A stretch of DNA of 64,000 nucleotides from Mycteria americana (lineage: Eukaryota; Chordata; Aves; Ciconiiformes; Ciconiidae), in NCBI RefSeq assembly GCF_035582795.1, contig NW_027445626.1, positions 434,001-498,000 of the forward strand. Direction: 5' to 3'. Below, piece after piece: positions 12,248 to 24,624 of the stretch (positions are counted from its first letter, which is position 1; the number at the start of each line of letters is the position of its first letter). The notes beneath the pieces are model-generated. The model saw only the letters and a list, made by a program, of their open reading frames with translations. It did no database searches and had not been told where the DNA came from. Made by a program: the position numbers and the translations under genes.

Positions 12248-12750
12248 GAATCATAGAATCATAGAATCATTCAGGTTGGAAAAGACCTTTAAGATCATCA
12301 AGTCCAACCGTAGACCTAGCACTACCAAGTCCACCACTAAACCATGTCTCTAAGCGCCACATCGACACGTCTTTTCAATACCTCCAGGAGTGGTGACTCA
12401 ACCACTTCCCTGGGCAGCCTGGGCAGCCAGTTCCAATGCTTGACAAGCCTTTCAGTGAAGAAATTGTTCCTAATATGCAATCTAAACCTCTCCTGGCGCA
12501 ACTTGAGGCCATTTCCTCTTGTCCTATCACTTGTTATTTGGGAGAAGAGATTGACACCCACCTCACTACAACCTCCTTTCAGGTAGCTGTAGAGAGCGAG
12601 AAGGTGTCCCTTGAGCCTCCTTTTCTCCAGGCTAAACAACTCCAGTTCCCTGAGCTGCTCCTTATCAGACTTGTGCTCTAGACCCTTCACCAGCTTCGTT
12701 GCTCTTCTTTGGACGCACTCCAGCACCTCAATATCTTTCTTGTATTGAGG
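12248..12750 (-). repeat. CR1 LINE 3' fragment
   Basis: Minus strand encodes [33 protein letters not shown] and [20 protein letters not shown], the C-terminus of CR1 ORF2. It is followed by the CR1 3' UTR and ends at a triple ATTCTATG-type tail (12248-12270 on the plus strand). 5'-truncated at about 12750, as is typical of CR1 insertions. The LPRLPREV duplication is a small in-frame insertion. Confidence 0.92.
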
Positions 12751-14092
12751 GAATCTTCATAGGCCAGCTGAGACCCAGTAGACATAGTAGTTATGCAGTA
12801 GGAGCAGCATGGCCTGAGGACCAGGGTCTCCTCCCTGTAATGTATGTGGACAGTAAATACCACACTTCCTTAGGTGGATAAGAATCCCCTAAATAACGAT
12901 CCACCTCTCTGGCACTTGAGCTGGTTGAATAATGGATTTTATTGGTTTTTTTAGTCACCGAATTGAAAATGCAGATAAATAAAGAAAAGAAGCATCCAAG
13001 TTCACTTCCAGGACTTTGTTAAATGAACAAAGAACTATTCTGATCCAGTTCAAAACAATTCTTTCTTTTGTACAGCCAAGAGGCTACTACATGTTCTGTG
13101 GGTTGCCAGTAAACCAAAGACAAAACCCCTTTCAGTCAGCTCAGTCAAATTTTACATGAAAGGACGTCCTTCTTTGGATTTATGAGACTGACTCATTGCT
13201 AATGGCTCCTGTGGAGGCATTTACAACTATCTGAGATGAACCCCTCCCAGATCACCTTTTCTGAGCCACTCCTCTTGCTTCCTTCTGCTACCCATGGGGA
13301 GAGAAAAATTGCCCTTTTGTGATTCATCACGTCCTAAGTGGGGTGACTGTATGCTCACCACTTAACGGATCTCTCTCCACTGACCACAGAAAAGGGCCTC
13401 ACATCAGATGCTGAATTTAGAGATCAGATGTGAGCTTACATCTTAATATACTTTCAGTTCAGACCTGAGATATTGACCTTAATTTAGACTATAGCTTTCA
13501 GATTCATCTGATAAGTCACCTGCTTTCTATTCTTTTTTCCATTGGCCAAGAGGACCATGTGTTCATCTGGAGGAAGAAAGATGGTCCCTGGAGAGAAACA
13601 GATGATTGGAGAGTGATTTCAGCTGTCCACATGAAATGGGATGAGTTATACTTCCTGAATACCTTTGGGGGTACTGTGGGGGTATCTTCTTCCTGCTGAA
13701 TCCGAAGTGAGGGTAGATGATGAGGTCAGGAGCAGGTGTTGTAATAAAGATGTCTGTAGCTGGACAGAAGAGAACTCCTCTGTCAGGGAGCAGCAAGAGC
13801 AGCGCTGCTCCCTAGAGGAAGGAGAGCTGGAAGCTGAGGGAGACACCATGGCTGGCAGCACAGGTGCCTCTCCAGCCAGGCCCCAGCCCCACAGTATCTC
13901 AGCAAGGCAAGCAGGACAGGCCTGGGGATGGTGGCCTGCAGTGAAGCCAGGAAGTCAATCCATTGATTAGGATGAGGTTCAGGTCCAGCGATCGCCAAGC
14001 AGGCCCATAGTGATAAGGCAGTGCCAAGGTCAAGCCAGGAAGTCAGTCTGCAGTTGAGGCCCAGATCAAAGGTCTCTGTGGCCAGATGAGAG
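12751..14092. other. Intergenic, no gene seen
   Basis: No supported gene. Two copies of an AAGCCAGGAAGTCA-like stretch occur about 90 bases apart (near 13944 and 14034), possibly a weak old tandem repeat leading into the hexamer array. Confidence 0.45.
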
Positions 14093-14140
14093 CATGGGGC
14101 ATGGGCATGGTCATGGGCATGGGCATGGGCATGGGCACAG
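14093..14140 (+). repeat. Hexamer microsatellite (GGGCAT)n
   Basis: About eight units of GGGCAT, with one GGTCAT variant, are visible by direct reading. Confidence 0.9.
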
Positions 14141-14499
14141 GAGAGTCAGAGGCTGATCTGGAGACCAGCAATCCTACAGCACAGGGTAAGGTTGGGACTT
14201 AAGGCCTAGAGATCCTGGGCCATGACTGTGGATGAAGGCATCAGCTGAGGCTGATCAGGGTCACTGAGGTTAATTAATTCACTCAGGCCTCTGACAACCC
14301 CCAAACTTCAAGAGCAGTTGAACTGAGTCCATGAAGCTAAGCAGAGAAGTAGGCCTGAGGGGAGATAAAAGATTTCCTGATGTTTGTTTTGCTGAAGACT
14401 TGGAAGAAGACAAGCCACTTTTGACCCCCTGGGTAGCCAGTGTCAGCTCAGTCTGCAGGCCTGGAGAAAGAGTCTCTCTGACCATTCTGGTCCTCAGAA

Positions 14500-15545
14500 G
14501 TCCTTGTCTCCAACCTGGGACATTATGGCCTGGATGGTATACAAGACTGGATGAAAACCTGGCTGGATTAGTGCTCCCAAAGGGTAATGGGGAATAGTCC
14601 ACACTCTACCCGAAGGCCAGCTACAAACATAGCTCTCTGGGAGTCTGCTCTGAGACCTCTCCTGGTTACTAGCTTTACCAGTGACCTGAGAAGGATACGA
14701 GATGGACCTCCTCAAGTTTTTGGAAGACACAAAACCAGAGGGCTGCAGTCAATTTGTTCAACAGGCAGACTGCCAGTTCCAGGGAGCTAGACAGCAATGC
14801 CAATTCCTTTGGCGTTGGAGGACTAGACCAAAAAGAAATGTCCCCATCCATCCTGACAGAAGGAAACGTGGCACAGACTAATGCTCTAGAATAGTGATAG
14901 ATAGAGCAGATGGAGTGACTGGGTAGCAACTCTGCTGACAAGGATCTGCAGACCTTGGTGAACAGTAGGTCAGCCTGGATTCAGCAGTGAGTCCTGACAG
15001 CACAGAAGGCTAACAGCACTTGGCGTTGTATCAACAGGAGAGTAGGCAATAGACAGGCTCATTAGACCGGCACTCATCCGATCACATCTGGAATACTGCA
15101 CCCGGCACCCCACCACCCCGTACAAGACAGACACATACAAGCCCTCATGAACTCAGCAGAGACCACTAGATGGTCAGGGGCATAGTGCACCTGAGCTGTG
15201 AGGACAAGGTGAGGCAAGTGGCTCTCATTTAGCTTGATGAAGAGACAGCTTAAAGAGAATGTCCTAGCAGCCTTCCAGAACCTAAGAGGAGGTTACTGGA
15301 AAGGCAGAGCTGCTGGGCTCTTTACAGAGGTGCATGGCAGAAAGACAAAAGACATGGTCATAACCTGAAAGAGGGGAGAGGCTGACCTGGAACAGGAAGA
15401 ACATTGACCATGAGGACAGACAGACCTTGGACCAGGTTGCCCAGGCAGGCTATGGAATGTCCATCCTTTGAGGTTTTCAAGATCCCACTGGACACAGCAC
15501 TCACCTCCAATTCTGAATTCACTGGAGACCATGCTCTAGGCAGTT
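14500..15545 (+). repeat. Old CR1 LINE copy (strongly diverged)
   Basis: Reads in order like a decayed CR1: a GACTGGATGAAAACCTGGCTGG stretch (NWLDG region), ATCTGGAATACTGCACCC (HLEYC region), GACCAGGTTGCCCAGGCAGG and GGTTTTCAAGATCCCACTGGA (the LPREV and LEVFK region). No long frame survives. It is older than the copies at 7190, 12248 and 58362. Confidence 0.6.
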
Positions 15546-18085
15546 GCTTACCCCAAATAACGTCCCAGGGTCCCTCTCTCCCTTTGCATTCAGTGGAGAG
15601 ACCAGGGAGTCTACGTGTCATGAGGTACAAGTCAACAGAGCTGAGAGGTATCATGGCCTCTTGCTCCCCTTGCCCTAAAGCCAGAGCAAAGGAGAACCCT
15701 GTGCAGCATTCTTTAAGAGGGTGGAATCCTAACTGGCAGTCTAGATCAGTAGCTGAGCTCCCTTTAGCCCCCAGCAAGTTGGGCACCTTTGCTCCTGGGA
15801 GAGGTTTGGGTTTCCTCTCTCCTCAACGGGCAGAGCCTGGCACCCCTGAGGGTGATTCATCCTGTCCCACATTGCCAGTCTCCTCAGCTTGGAGGAAATG
15901 CCTCCTTTCTCCCCACTGGCCATTCCTGGAGTCTGGAAGCTGTGGCACATATCTCATTGGAGTTCTGCTCCAGGAGTGTGAAGAGCTCATGGCTCATTCC
16001 CCTGCCTCATTTCCCCCTTCCTAAGAGCACAGAGGTCCAGGGGAGGGCAGCTCAGGGCTTCCATCCCCACAGGGCTTCAGTTGCACAGTGCTCACTTTCT
16101 GCGACACAAAGAGAAATCTGAGCTGCAGCAGGAACCTTCAGGAGACTCTTCTATAAACCCAGCAGGCACTGCAGAGCTGGAGACATTCAGGTGCTGCTGA
16201 AGACTCACAGAAGGAGATGCTGACAGTGTGTGAGGGCAGAGCAATGGCTGAGTCACAGGTCAGGGGCTGCAGGCAGACTTGGAAAGGGGAGGATGGAATG
16301 GGGAAGAGGCAGAGGATGGCACCCAGCCCTTGCCTTTCATCCTCCATTTCCCTCAAAGGAAAGGTTATCACATCATGCTGGGGATTACAGGTAGGTGCTG
16401 GATTTGCTGAGGCGGGTGGGCTTAACGTGCCAGTGGCTCTTTGCACAGTGGCAACTATGAAGTGGGACCATGTGGCTTGGTACAGTCGTGTCCTGCATGT
16501 CTTCTCATTCCAGCTCACTCTTTCCTCTAGAGACCCTCCCTGTGTCCTTGACACTGCTGAACAGAGATACCGGCAGCGTGGTTGTCACTACAGTCAGAGC
16601 TGTGGGGCATAAGCTGTTGGGCACTCACACACCTCAGTGGCCGTGAGGAGGTTGGGGCAGAGTGTATGGGGCCAGTGTGCCAATACATGTCCCTTATTTT
16701 CTCAGCTCTCTGAATCTTTCTCTGTTCTCTTTCTCCATCTTGCTTGTATCGTAGGGATCAATCTCAATCCCTCAGCTATCTCACAGATGTCTCTCAGCCA
16801 TCAACGTGGCATGTGATTTCCAGAGAGCAGTGAATCTGAGGCACCCTGCCCAAGGAAGCACCTTCAGGAACAAGGCATCCCAGTGTAGGTTGGGTGGATC
16901 ACTCAGTAAAAGGGCTCCTCCATCCCAGGAACTCTCTGGGCTGCCTAGGTGCCTGCCTTGGCCATCTCCATGTTGCTATAAAAGGTATCAAGTTTGAGAC
17001 AGGGAATCATCGGGACAGTGTTTTGTCTGAGCCGACTGTTATGAAAACCCAAAGAGGAGGCGTGGGCAAAGTGCTCTTTCTTTCAGCCATGGATGTTCCC
17101 TGGGCAGGCAAGCAGGCATGTATCAGGCATTTAGTGGAACCCTGTGCTTGATCATGATCCTGCCCTGCCTCAGTCCCCACTCCCCCTTGGGATACAACTC
17201 TGTCTTCATTGCAATGCTTTATAAGGAGCCCTGAGAACTGAGATGGGAATACTGAGGTCCAGGTGCTGTGCTGCTGCAGGGAAGCAGCCCAAATGCATTC
17301 AGAAATTGAAGGAGAGCAGGAAAAGATATTCAGCCAGTTGTCATCACCCCTGTCCTTTTCGCCTCCTCCTCATGCAACATCGCCTTTCCTCATTTGGCTT
17401 AAACAACTCAGTTACCTCTTCTCTGGAATTTGTTTTTCCCTGCCCTTCCCTCCCAAGTTCACATCTCCTTGTAAGTCTCCTGTCTAACAGACCCTTTGCA
17501 GTGCCTTCAACTACCAAGCTAGTAACTCCTGGCCACTCTTGCTCCGTGGAAAGAGATGCACTGTCCAGGGACAGAATGGGCTCATCAGAAAGCAAATGCT
17601 TCAGGGAGTTGAGACCGCTAATCCTGTTTCGTGTCCATTCTTCCTCAGTGTGAAGAAAGAGTCTATGGCACGATGCGTTCCCCTAAAGTCTGGCCCATCT
17701 TTCTGCTGCTGGAAAGCAGGACTTGGCTAACGCCTGTGCTGGGTACTACTGGAAAGAACTTCAAGCGTCATCATCTAATGTGAGCAAATGAACCTTCTCT
17801 TTCATTCCACAGAAATAGGCACCTCATTGCGGCAAATCATCGCTCTAATCAGAGGAGGTTCTTCTAAGGAGAGTACTTTGGCCCTCTCAAAGAACCTCTT
17901 CCTGCCCTTTCACGAGGAACGGAGCCCCTAAACCAAGTGTGAATTCAGGCAGATGAGGGAAAACCTCCGTGTTGTCTCTGGCAGTCGCTGCTTCCCAGTT
18001 CCTTTTTGCAACAAACACAGAAGCGCATGCCCTTCCTCAGGTTCCCTTCCTGCCAAGAGGGGAAAAGAAAGTCCTACAGTGCTTC
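15546..18085. other. Intergenic, no gene seen
   Basis: About 2.5 kb upstream of the OR pseudogene with no recognised gene or repeat. A short frame is open just before the OR start (from 17969), but it has no OR features. Confidence 0.45.
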
Positions 18086-19045
18086 ATGGAGAAAGAGGAA
18101 TGGGACAACCGGACATCACCAGTGGAGTTCCTCCTGCTGGCACTGCGTAATGTCCCCAAGCTTCAGATGCCTCTCTTTCTCCTCTCTCTCATCATCTACA
18201 TGGGGACCATGTTTGTTAACATCCTCATTGTTGTGCTGCTGGTGCCAGATCAGCACCTTCACACTCCCATGTCAGTCTTCCTGGGGAATTTCTCCAGTGT
18301 GCAAATGTGCTGTACCTCCAGAATCCTGCCCAGGCTGCTGGCCAGCTTCCTAAGCAGGGACAGAGCCCTTTCTGCTCAAGGCTGCATGACACAACTCTTT
18401 TTCTTTGGTAGTTTTGCAGGTACTGAGTGTTATCTGCTGGCCACCACGTCCTCTGATCGGTACTTGGCCATATGTCAACCCCTGCTCTACGCAAGCCTCA
18501 TGAACTGGAAGCTCTGTCTCCAGCTGGTGGCTGGCTCTTGGCTAGCAGGATTACTGATGTCTACCATAGTCACCAGGCTATTTTTCAAGTCACAGTGCTG
18601 TGGTCCCAATGCAAGTGATCATTTCTTCTGTGATTTTGCCCCATTGCTAGAGCTTGCCTGCAGTGACAGCACCGTGCTGAGACTGGTTACTTTCATCATC
18701 TGCTTTCTGGATGTAGTCTTCCCATTTGTATTCACATTGGCATCCTATATCTGCATCATAGCTGCGATCCTGAGGATCCCAGCCACCACGGGGAGGCAGA
18801 AGGCCTTCTCCACCTGCTCCTCTCACCTCATCGTGGTGACTCTTTTCTATGGTACCCTCATTGTTGTCTAGATGATTCCCAGAACAGCCTCACTGAGGCA
18901 GCTCAAGAAAGTGCTCTCCTTTTTCTACACCATCCTTACACCCATGGTCAATCCACTCCTCTACAGCCTGCGGACCAGGGAAGTCAAGGGGGCTCTTGGA
19001 AATGCACTCAGAAAAACTGTGGCCTGCATCGAGAGCTCATACTAG
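18086..19045 (+). pseudogene. Olfactory receptor pseudogene (class II, family 6/11-like), one nonsense codon
   Basis: The frame begins MEKEEWDNRTSPVEFLLLAL (N-glycosylation site NRT) and keeps OR landmarks: HLHTPMSVFLGN at TM2 (PMYFFLGN expected), SSDRYLAICQPLLY (MAYDRY-type motif altered to TSSDRY), HFFCDFAPLLELACSD, GRQKAFSTCSSHL and TPMVNPLLYSLRTREV. Codon 262 (18869-18871) is TAG where related receptors usually have Tyr before TM7. The frame then continues without further stops to TAG at 19043-19045, 319 codons in all. It differs clearly from the family-14-like genes here. The single stop plus two changed motifs suggest a recent pseudogene; a segregating null allele or an assembly error is possible. 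Confidence 0.85.
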
Positions 19046-20935
19046 TTGTGATCCACCAGGAATAATCAGGTTGTGGTTGTGTCAAGTGTGGACAACTCGT
19101 AAGTGCATATTTTGTGTGCCAGGCATATCTTTACAAGTGCAGAATCTTGGGAGTGTTTGGGGAATGAGAAGTGGGAGAAGAGCATTTGTGTCTTAAAGAA
19201 GGATAGGTCCGGTGTTGAAGGGTGTAAAAACATTCCCTGCCTTTCTTCTTTCTTTCAAGTAGACACAACTGGGATGCTGCAAGCGGGAGCTGTTGAAATG
19301 CCACACCTGCCCAGGACTGGGAGAAAACTTACTCTAGACATGCTGATTTCTCTTCCGTTACCCAGCCAAGCTTGAGGGGTGGGATTGTTGCATGTCTGGG
19401 ATTCCTTAGGGCATGTCCAGATTGGCAGTGAGAAGTGGGCAGCTGACTCAAGCCCTTCCACTGGGCATGTCTAAATGCGCGTAGATGAATCCCATCCCTC
19501 GTGTTCTCTACCCTTTCTAACAGAGGAAAACTGTGAAAGCTAGTCTGATAGGGTCAGCCCCTCAGGAAAAAAAGTAGATCTTTCCGCAGAAGAAAGATAC
19601 ACAAGCTGGGTCTCAGTTTCCCCATTTTTTAAACATAGAAATCATTACTTCCCCGTTCTTTCCTTCTCATAATCTGACCCCCCCCTCCCACAATGTCATT
19701 ACTTATTTGTTTCCCACTGGCTGAGTTAGATATTGCAAACTGTGTCCTCCTATTTTCTTCTTTCTTGCAAAATAGAGCAAGGTGAGCTCATGGGACATGA
19801 CTGAGCCCATCCAGCCCCAGCAGCGGGCTTTCCCCATTTCCTCGGCGGATGCATGTGCACAAGATGGAAATGTTTCCATCATGCTTGATTTGCGCAAGGG
19901 CCCTGACATACTCCCACAACACACTTATTCCACTTCCACCCACACACATCAACTCCTTCCCACTTCCAGGCTCAAATCATGGTTGCAAGAATTTGCTGCA
20001 CTTCAGAAAAGGCCTGGAGCTTCGTGGATCTTCCTAGTGCTGATGGCGATCTTCCTGGCTCCCTCCAGATCTGATGGGGAGACTTCCTTCCTGTAACAAG
20101 GGCTTTATGACAAACTTTTATGAAGTGTTTGTCTTTCTGTGATTCTCATGTGTGGACAGAGTAAAGACAGAAAAGAAAGATGTGCACCAAAATGGATGCT
20201 GAGTGAAGTGCCAGTAAGAACCAGGTGAGATACCCCCATGGCTGTGGCTTCCTGGCAAGAAGTGTGTCCCGAGAAGGGATCCAAGCTCTGCCACTGTGGA
20301 GTGGGGAATCAGCAGTGTCCATGCCAGCTGGGGATGCAACCAGTGACTTTTCAAAGACCACCCTTCATCTGAACTGCTTTAGAGTTGTCCTTGAGGATGG
20401 GGTATGATGGCTTACATTGCAACTACTGATTGAACTGGCATTGCCCAGAGTGGCTATCACAGATGCAAACTGCTATGTTGCAGCTATTGAGATTTAGGCA
20501 GAGTCATGTTGGCGGGTTGTTTGTAGGTTGCTTTGTGTTGCTTTTTCTTCTTTTTTAGATACTGATCATCTTAGGGAAATCACCCAAGCACCTGAAGGAT
20601 TGTTGAAGGTTTACTGCCAGAAGCCCCAGCCAATGTGCATCTCAAGAAATGAGATGCCAGAGGGCAAGGGGAGGATGGTTTGGGCACTGTCCTGGGATGT
20701 GGGAAACGGAAACATGCTCCCCTCTCCCTGACACCTTGCCCCCAGTGAGGGCTGTGAGGAACTCTGCCAACTAGAGTTCCTCTGAAGTCACAGGGGTGTC
20801 AGGTAACCTACATCTAACTGCAGCCAATGTGGTCCTGACAGCTCAGCATTGCAGTCTCCATTTGAGCCCAAGGAGTGGTTTCTTTTTGAACTAGAGAGGA
20901 GTAGTTTCTTTTTGAACCAAAGGTGGCCAACGGAC
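19046..20935. other. Intergenic, no gene seen
   Basis: No supported ORF, RNA gene or recognised repeat. Confidence 0.45.
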
Positions 20936-22873
20936 CACCGTTAGTGAGAAGGCACGTGGAGGAGGAGGAGGTGAGGTAGGAGGCAAGAGGAGGCAAGAGC
21001 AGAAATCTGGAGGAGGTGTAGGAGGAGGCACCAGGAGACAATAAGAGGAAAGAGGAGGCAAGAAGAGGAGGAAGCAACAGGATGCAACAGTAGGAGGAAA
21101 AAGGAAGAGGAGGCAAGAGGGGAAAAAAGGGAGCTCAGGAGGCAACAGGAGGCAAAAAAAGGAGCAGGAGGAGGAGGAGAATGCACCAAGAGGCAAAAGG
21201 AGGCCGCAGGAGGAGGAGGAGGCAACAGGAGTCGCCTCTTGTTTCCTTATCCTCCTTTTGCCTCCTGTTGCCGCCTCCTCCTCCTCTTGCCTCATATTGT
21301 CTCCTCCTTCTGGTACCTCCTGTTGCTTCCTCCTGCTCCTCCTCCTCCTCAACCCCCTGTGCCTCCTCTTCCTCCTTCTGTTGCCTTCCCTTGCCTCCTC
21401 TTGCCTTCTTTTCCGCATCCTGTTCCTATTGCCTTTTGTTGCCCCAATGTTGCATCCTAGGCCTCTTCCTCCTTTTGGCTCCTCATGCCTCCTGTTGCCT
21501 CCTCCTCTCCTCCTCTCCTCCTCTTCCTCCTCCTTTTCTTCCTCCTCCACCTCCTCCTCCTCCCCCTTCTCTTATCCTCCTCTTCCTTTTCCCCTTCCTC
21601 CTCTTACGCTTCCTTCTCTTACTGTTGCCTCCTCTTGCCTCTTTTTGCCTCCTCCTCCTTCTCTTCCTCCTCTTGTGGCCTCCTGTTGCCCCACCATCCT
21701 GTTGCCCCTACTGCCTCCTCCTTCTCCTGCTCTTCTTGCCTTTTCCTCCTCATCATCCATTTCCTCTTGCCTCCTCTTTCCTCCCCTTCTTCCTCCTCCT
21801 CTTCCCTGCTCTGCCTCCTTTTACCTCCCTCTCTTTCTCCTGATGGTGCATCCTCTGGCCTCCAGCAGCCTCCTTTTCCTCCTCTTGCTCTTACCTCTTG
21901 TTCCTCATTGTTGCCTCCTCCTCTCCTCCACCTCCTTCTCCTCCACATTCTCCTCTTCATCCTGTTGTCTCCTCTTGCCACTTGCTTTGACCTTTCCTAA
22001 TTCTCCTCCTCCTCCTCCTCTTCTTCCTCCTCTGCCTAGTACCTTCTGTGTCTTCCTCCTCCACCTTTTGCCTCCTGTTCCTTCCTCCTTCTTTTCCTCC
22101 TCTTCTTGCTTCCTTCTCTTGCCTCTACTTGCCTCCTCATTTTGTTGCCTCCTCCTGCTGTGTCCTCCTGTTACCACCTGTTGCCTCCTCCTTCCCTTCC
22201 TTCTCCTCTTCCTATTGCCTCCTCCCACTCCTTTTGCCTTCTGTTGCCTCCTCTTCCTCCTCTTGCCTCCTATTTCCATTTGTTGCCTCCTCCTCTCCTG
22301 CTCCTGGTGCCTCCTCTTGCCTCTTCCTCCTCCTCCTCCTCTTGTCCTCTCCTCTTCTCTCCATCTCCTTCTCCTCCTGCTTTTCCCTCCTCTTTTGTCC
22401 TCTTGCCACCTCCTCTTCCTCCTGTTGCCCTCTGTTTCCTTTTCCTCCTCCTGTTGCATCTGGGGACCTTCTCTTTTTCCTCCTTGTCCTCTTGCCTCAA
22501 GTGCCCGCCTCTTGCCTCCTTTTGCTTCCACCTCCTCCTCTTAACTCCATTGGCCTCCTGTTGCGTCTTCCTCCTCCTCCTCTTTCCTCCTCTTGTGTCC
22601 TTTACGTCCTGTTATGTCCATCTCCTTTTCCCTCCTCTTGCCTCCTTTTGCCCGCTCTTGCCTCTTATTCCCTCATTCTCCATTTGTGTCCCATTGCCTC
22701 CTCTTCCTGTTGACTCCTCCTCCTCCTTTGCTTGTGGCCTCCTGTTGACTCCTCCTCCTCCTGGTGCCTCCTCTTGCCTCCTGCTCTTTTTAATCCTGTT
22801 GCTTCTGTTGCATCCTTGTCCTCCTCTTGCCTCCTCCTTCTTCTGCTGCCTCCTCTTGCCTATTTCTTCTTTT
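20936..22873. repeat. 1.9 kb polypurine/polypyrimidine minisatellite block with a strand switch
   Basis: Plus strand is almost pure purine (GGAGGAGGCAAGAGGAGG-like) from about 20955 to 21228, then almost pure pyrimidine (CCTCCTCTTGCCTCCTGTTG-like) to about 22870. The degenerate unit is a TCC run interrupted by TTGCCTCC or TGTTGCC. The two arms are reverse complements of one another in composition and unit. Stop-free frames up to 428 codons exist only because the sequence is low complexity. Confidence 0.95.
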
Positions 22874-23297
22874 GGAAGAGGCTGAGGTACTGAATGCCTT
22901 CTTCACCTCCTCTTTTACTACCAAGACCAGCCTTCAGGAATACCAGGTGCCAGAGATGAGGGGGCAAGTCTGGAGCCAGGCAGACATAGCCCTGCTGGAA
23001 GAGGATCAGGTCAGGGAATATTTATGCAAACTGGGCATACAGAAGTCCACGGGCCCTGATGGGATACACCCATGAGTGCTGAGGGAGCTGGCAGATGTCA
23101 TTGCGAGGACACTCCCAAGAATCTTTTACCGTTCATTGAGATGGGGATGTGCCCGAAGAGTGGAAGAAATCAAATGTCACTGCTATTTTCAAGGAGGGCA
23201 AGAAGGAGGACCTGGGGAACAAGAGATGAGTCAGCCTCTCCTCGAGCCCTGGGAAGGTGATAGAGCAGCTAATCCTGGGAAATATTTCCAGGTACAT
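22874..23297 (+). repeat. CR1 LINE internal fragment (start of RT domain)
   Basis: Reads EEAEVLNAFFTSSFTTKTSL, then EEDQVREYLCKLGIQKSTGP and LRELADVIARTL, followed by a QEGGPGEQE segment in a shifted frame. This is the CR1 ORF2 region just before the reverse transcriptase fingers. No CR1 3' end is present: it abuts the LTR fossil on its right and the pyrimidine tract on its left. Confidence 0.9.
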
Positions 23298-24230
23298 TGT
23301 GCTGGTTTTGGCTGGGATGGAGTTAATTTTCTGCATAGCAGCCCGTATGGTGCCATGTTTGGGATTTGCGACCAACGCAGTGTTTATAATACACCAGTGT
23401 TGTAGCTATTTGCGGAAGAGTGCTTTCACAACATCAAGGCCTTCTCTCTTGCTCTCTCTTCCTCCCCAGCAACTAGGCTGGATCTCTTCACGAGGGAGGA
23501 CCAGGGGACGTCATTTAGCAAGGCAAAGTTTTACACAGTGCGTTGGTGTCCATGTCCAGGTTTTGGTAGCGAGGAGGCTGCACGTGTGACCTGTGAGAGA
23601 AGACCAAGGGCTGCCTCCATGCCAGACAGGGCTGAGTCCAGCCAGCTCCAAAATAGACCCACCGCTGGCCAAAACTGAGCCCAGCAACAAAGCTGGTGGA
23701 ACTGGTGTGAAAATGTATTTAAGAAGGGGCACAACTGCCAGACTGGAATAGGAGTTAGGGGGAAAACAAAGTGTGAGATACAGCCCTGCAAACACCATGG
23801 TCGGTGAAGAAGGAGGAGAAACACCTCATCGGTGGTCCAGGCACCAGAGCAGATATTCCCCTGCAGCCCATGGAGAATACCACAGCACAGCAGGTATTTT
23901 CCTGCAGCCTATGGAGAAGACCATGGTGGACAATGTAAGCCCTGCAGTCTGTGGAGGACCCAATGCTGGAGTAGTTGGGTAATTCCTGAAAGAACTGTGG
24001 CCTGTGGAGAGCCCAGAGTGGAGCAGGTTCATCTTGAAGGACTGTAGCCTGTAGGAGGGACCCCATGGGAAAAGTGGGAGAAGGAAGGAGCAGCAGGCAG
24101 GAAGTGTTCTGGACTGACCACAAGCCCATTCCCCATGGCCTAGCGCTGCTCAGAGGGGAGGAGGTAGAAGAGTTGGGAATAAAGGAGTGAAGCTGAGCTG
24201 GGGAAAAAAGGGTGGGCAGGAGGCCTTCCA
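23298..24230 (+). repeat. Avian ERV LTR fossil
   Basis: Starts TGTGCTGGTTTTGGCTGGGA and continues through the same GGAGTTAATTTTCT block seen in the fossil at 130. Later it shows the CTGCAGCCCATGGAGA tandem motifs and a GGAGGAGGTAGAAGAGTTGGG-type 3' region of a common bird LTR (from memory). It follows a CR1 fragment without a gap. Old; family not firmly assigned; no coding internal region seen. Confidence 0.6.
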
Positions 24231-24551
24231 TGGGGAAGGAGATAAGGTCTTCCAACAGCCCCACACTTCTTCCACCCTCCGCCTTTGCAGTTACACGTGC
24301 CTGGCCGGCCCACCTGCTTTGCCACTGTCACGTTTGGACTGAAGTCCCACACACATTTTGGCATGCCCAGTGTAAGCTGGCCTCCACCCAAATCTGGAGC
24401 CCACCTGGCCATGGAGGCAGGGACAGGACAGGTCCCTCTGCCCAGGGCCAGGAACAGCTCTTCCCTGGGACCCTCCCCAAGGAATGCTCCTCATGTGTGT
24501 CAGCCTGTGGACTGGCAGGGGTGGAATTGGGACAAGGGCTGCTGGGGCAGG

Positions 24552-24624
24552 TCTGAAGTACCTCAGCTGGCAGAGCATTAGACTGAACATCCAAAGGTCC
24601 CTGGTTCAACCCTGGGCTGATACA
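24552..24624 (+). pseudogene. tRNA-Phe(GAA)-like pseudogene
   Basis: Matches vertebrate tRNA-Phe through the middle and 3' arm: D-arm CCTCAGCTGGCAGAGC, anticodon arm TTAGACTGAACATCCAA with anticodon GAA, variable AGGTC, and T-arm CCTGGTTCAACCCTGGG. The acceptor halves (TCTGAAG and CTGATAC) pair at only about two positions, and the anticodon stem has an A-C mismatch. So it is probably a dead tRNA gene or tRNA-derived repeat. Confidence 0.6.

Noticed and set aside
21258-22544. A 428-codon open frame on the plus strand and several long frames on the minus strand in the same block
   Set aside because: Pure low-complexity Ser/Leu/Pro or Glu/Arg/Gly translation of a polypyrimidine tract; open because the repeat lacks stop triplets.
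24552-24624. Functional tRNA-Phe
   Set aside because: Acceptor stem does not pair and the anticodon stem has a mismatch, so it is listed as a pseudogene.
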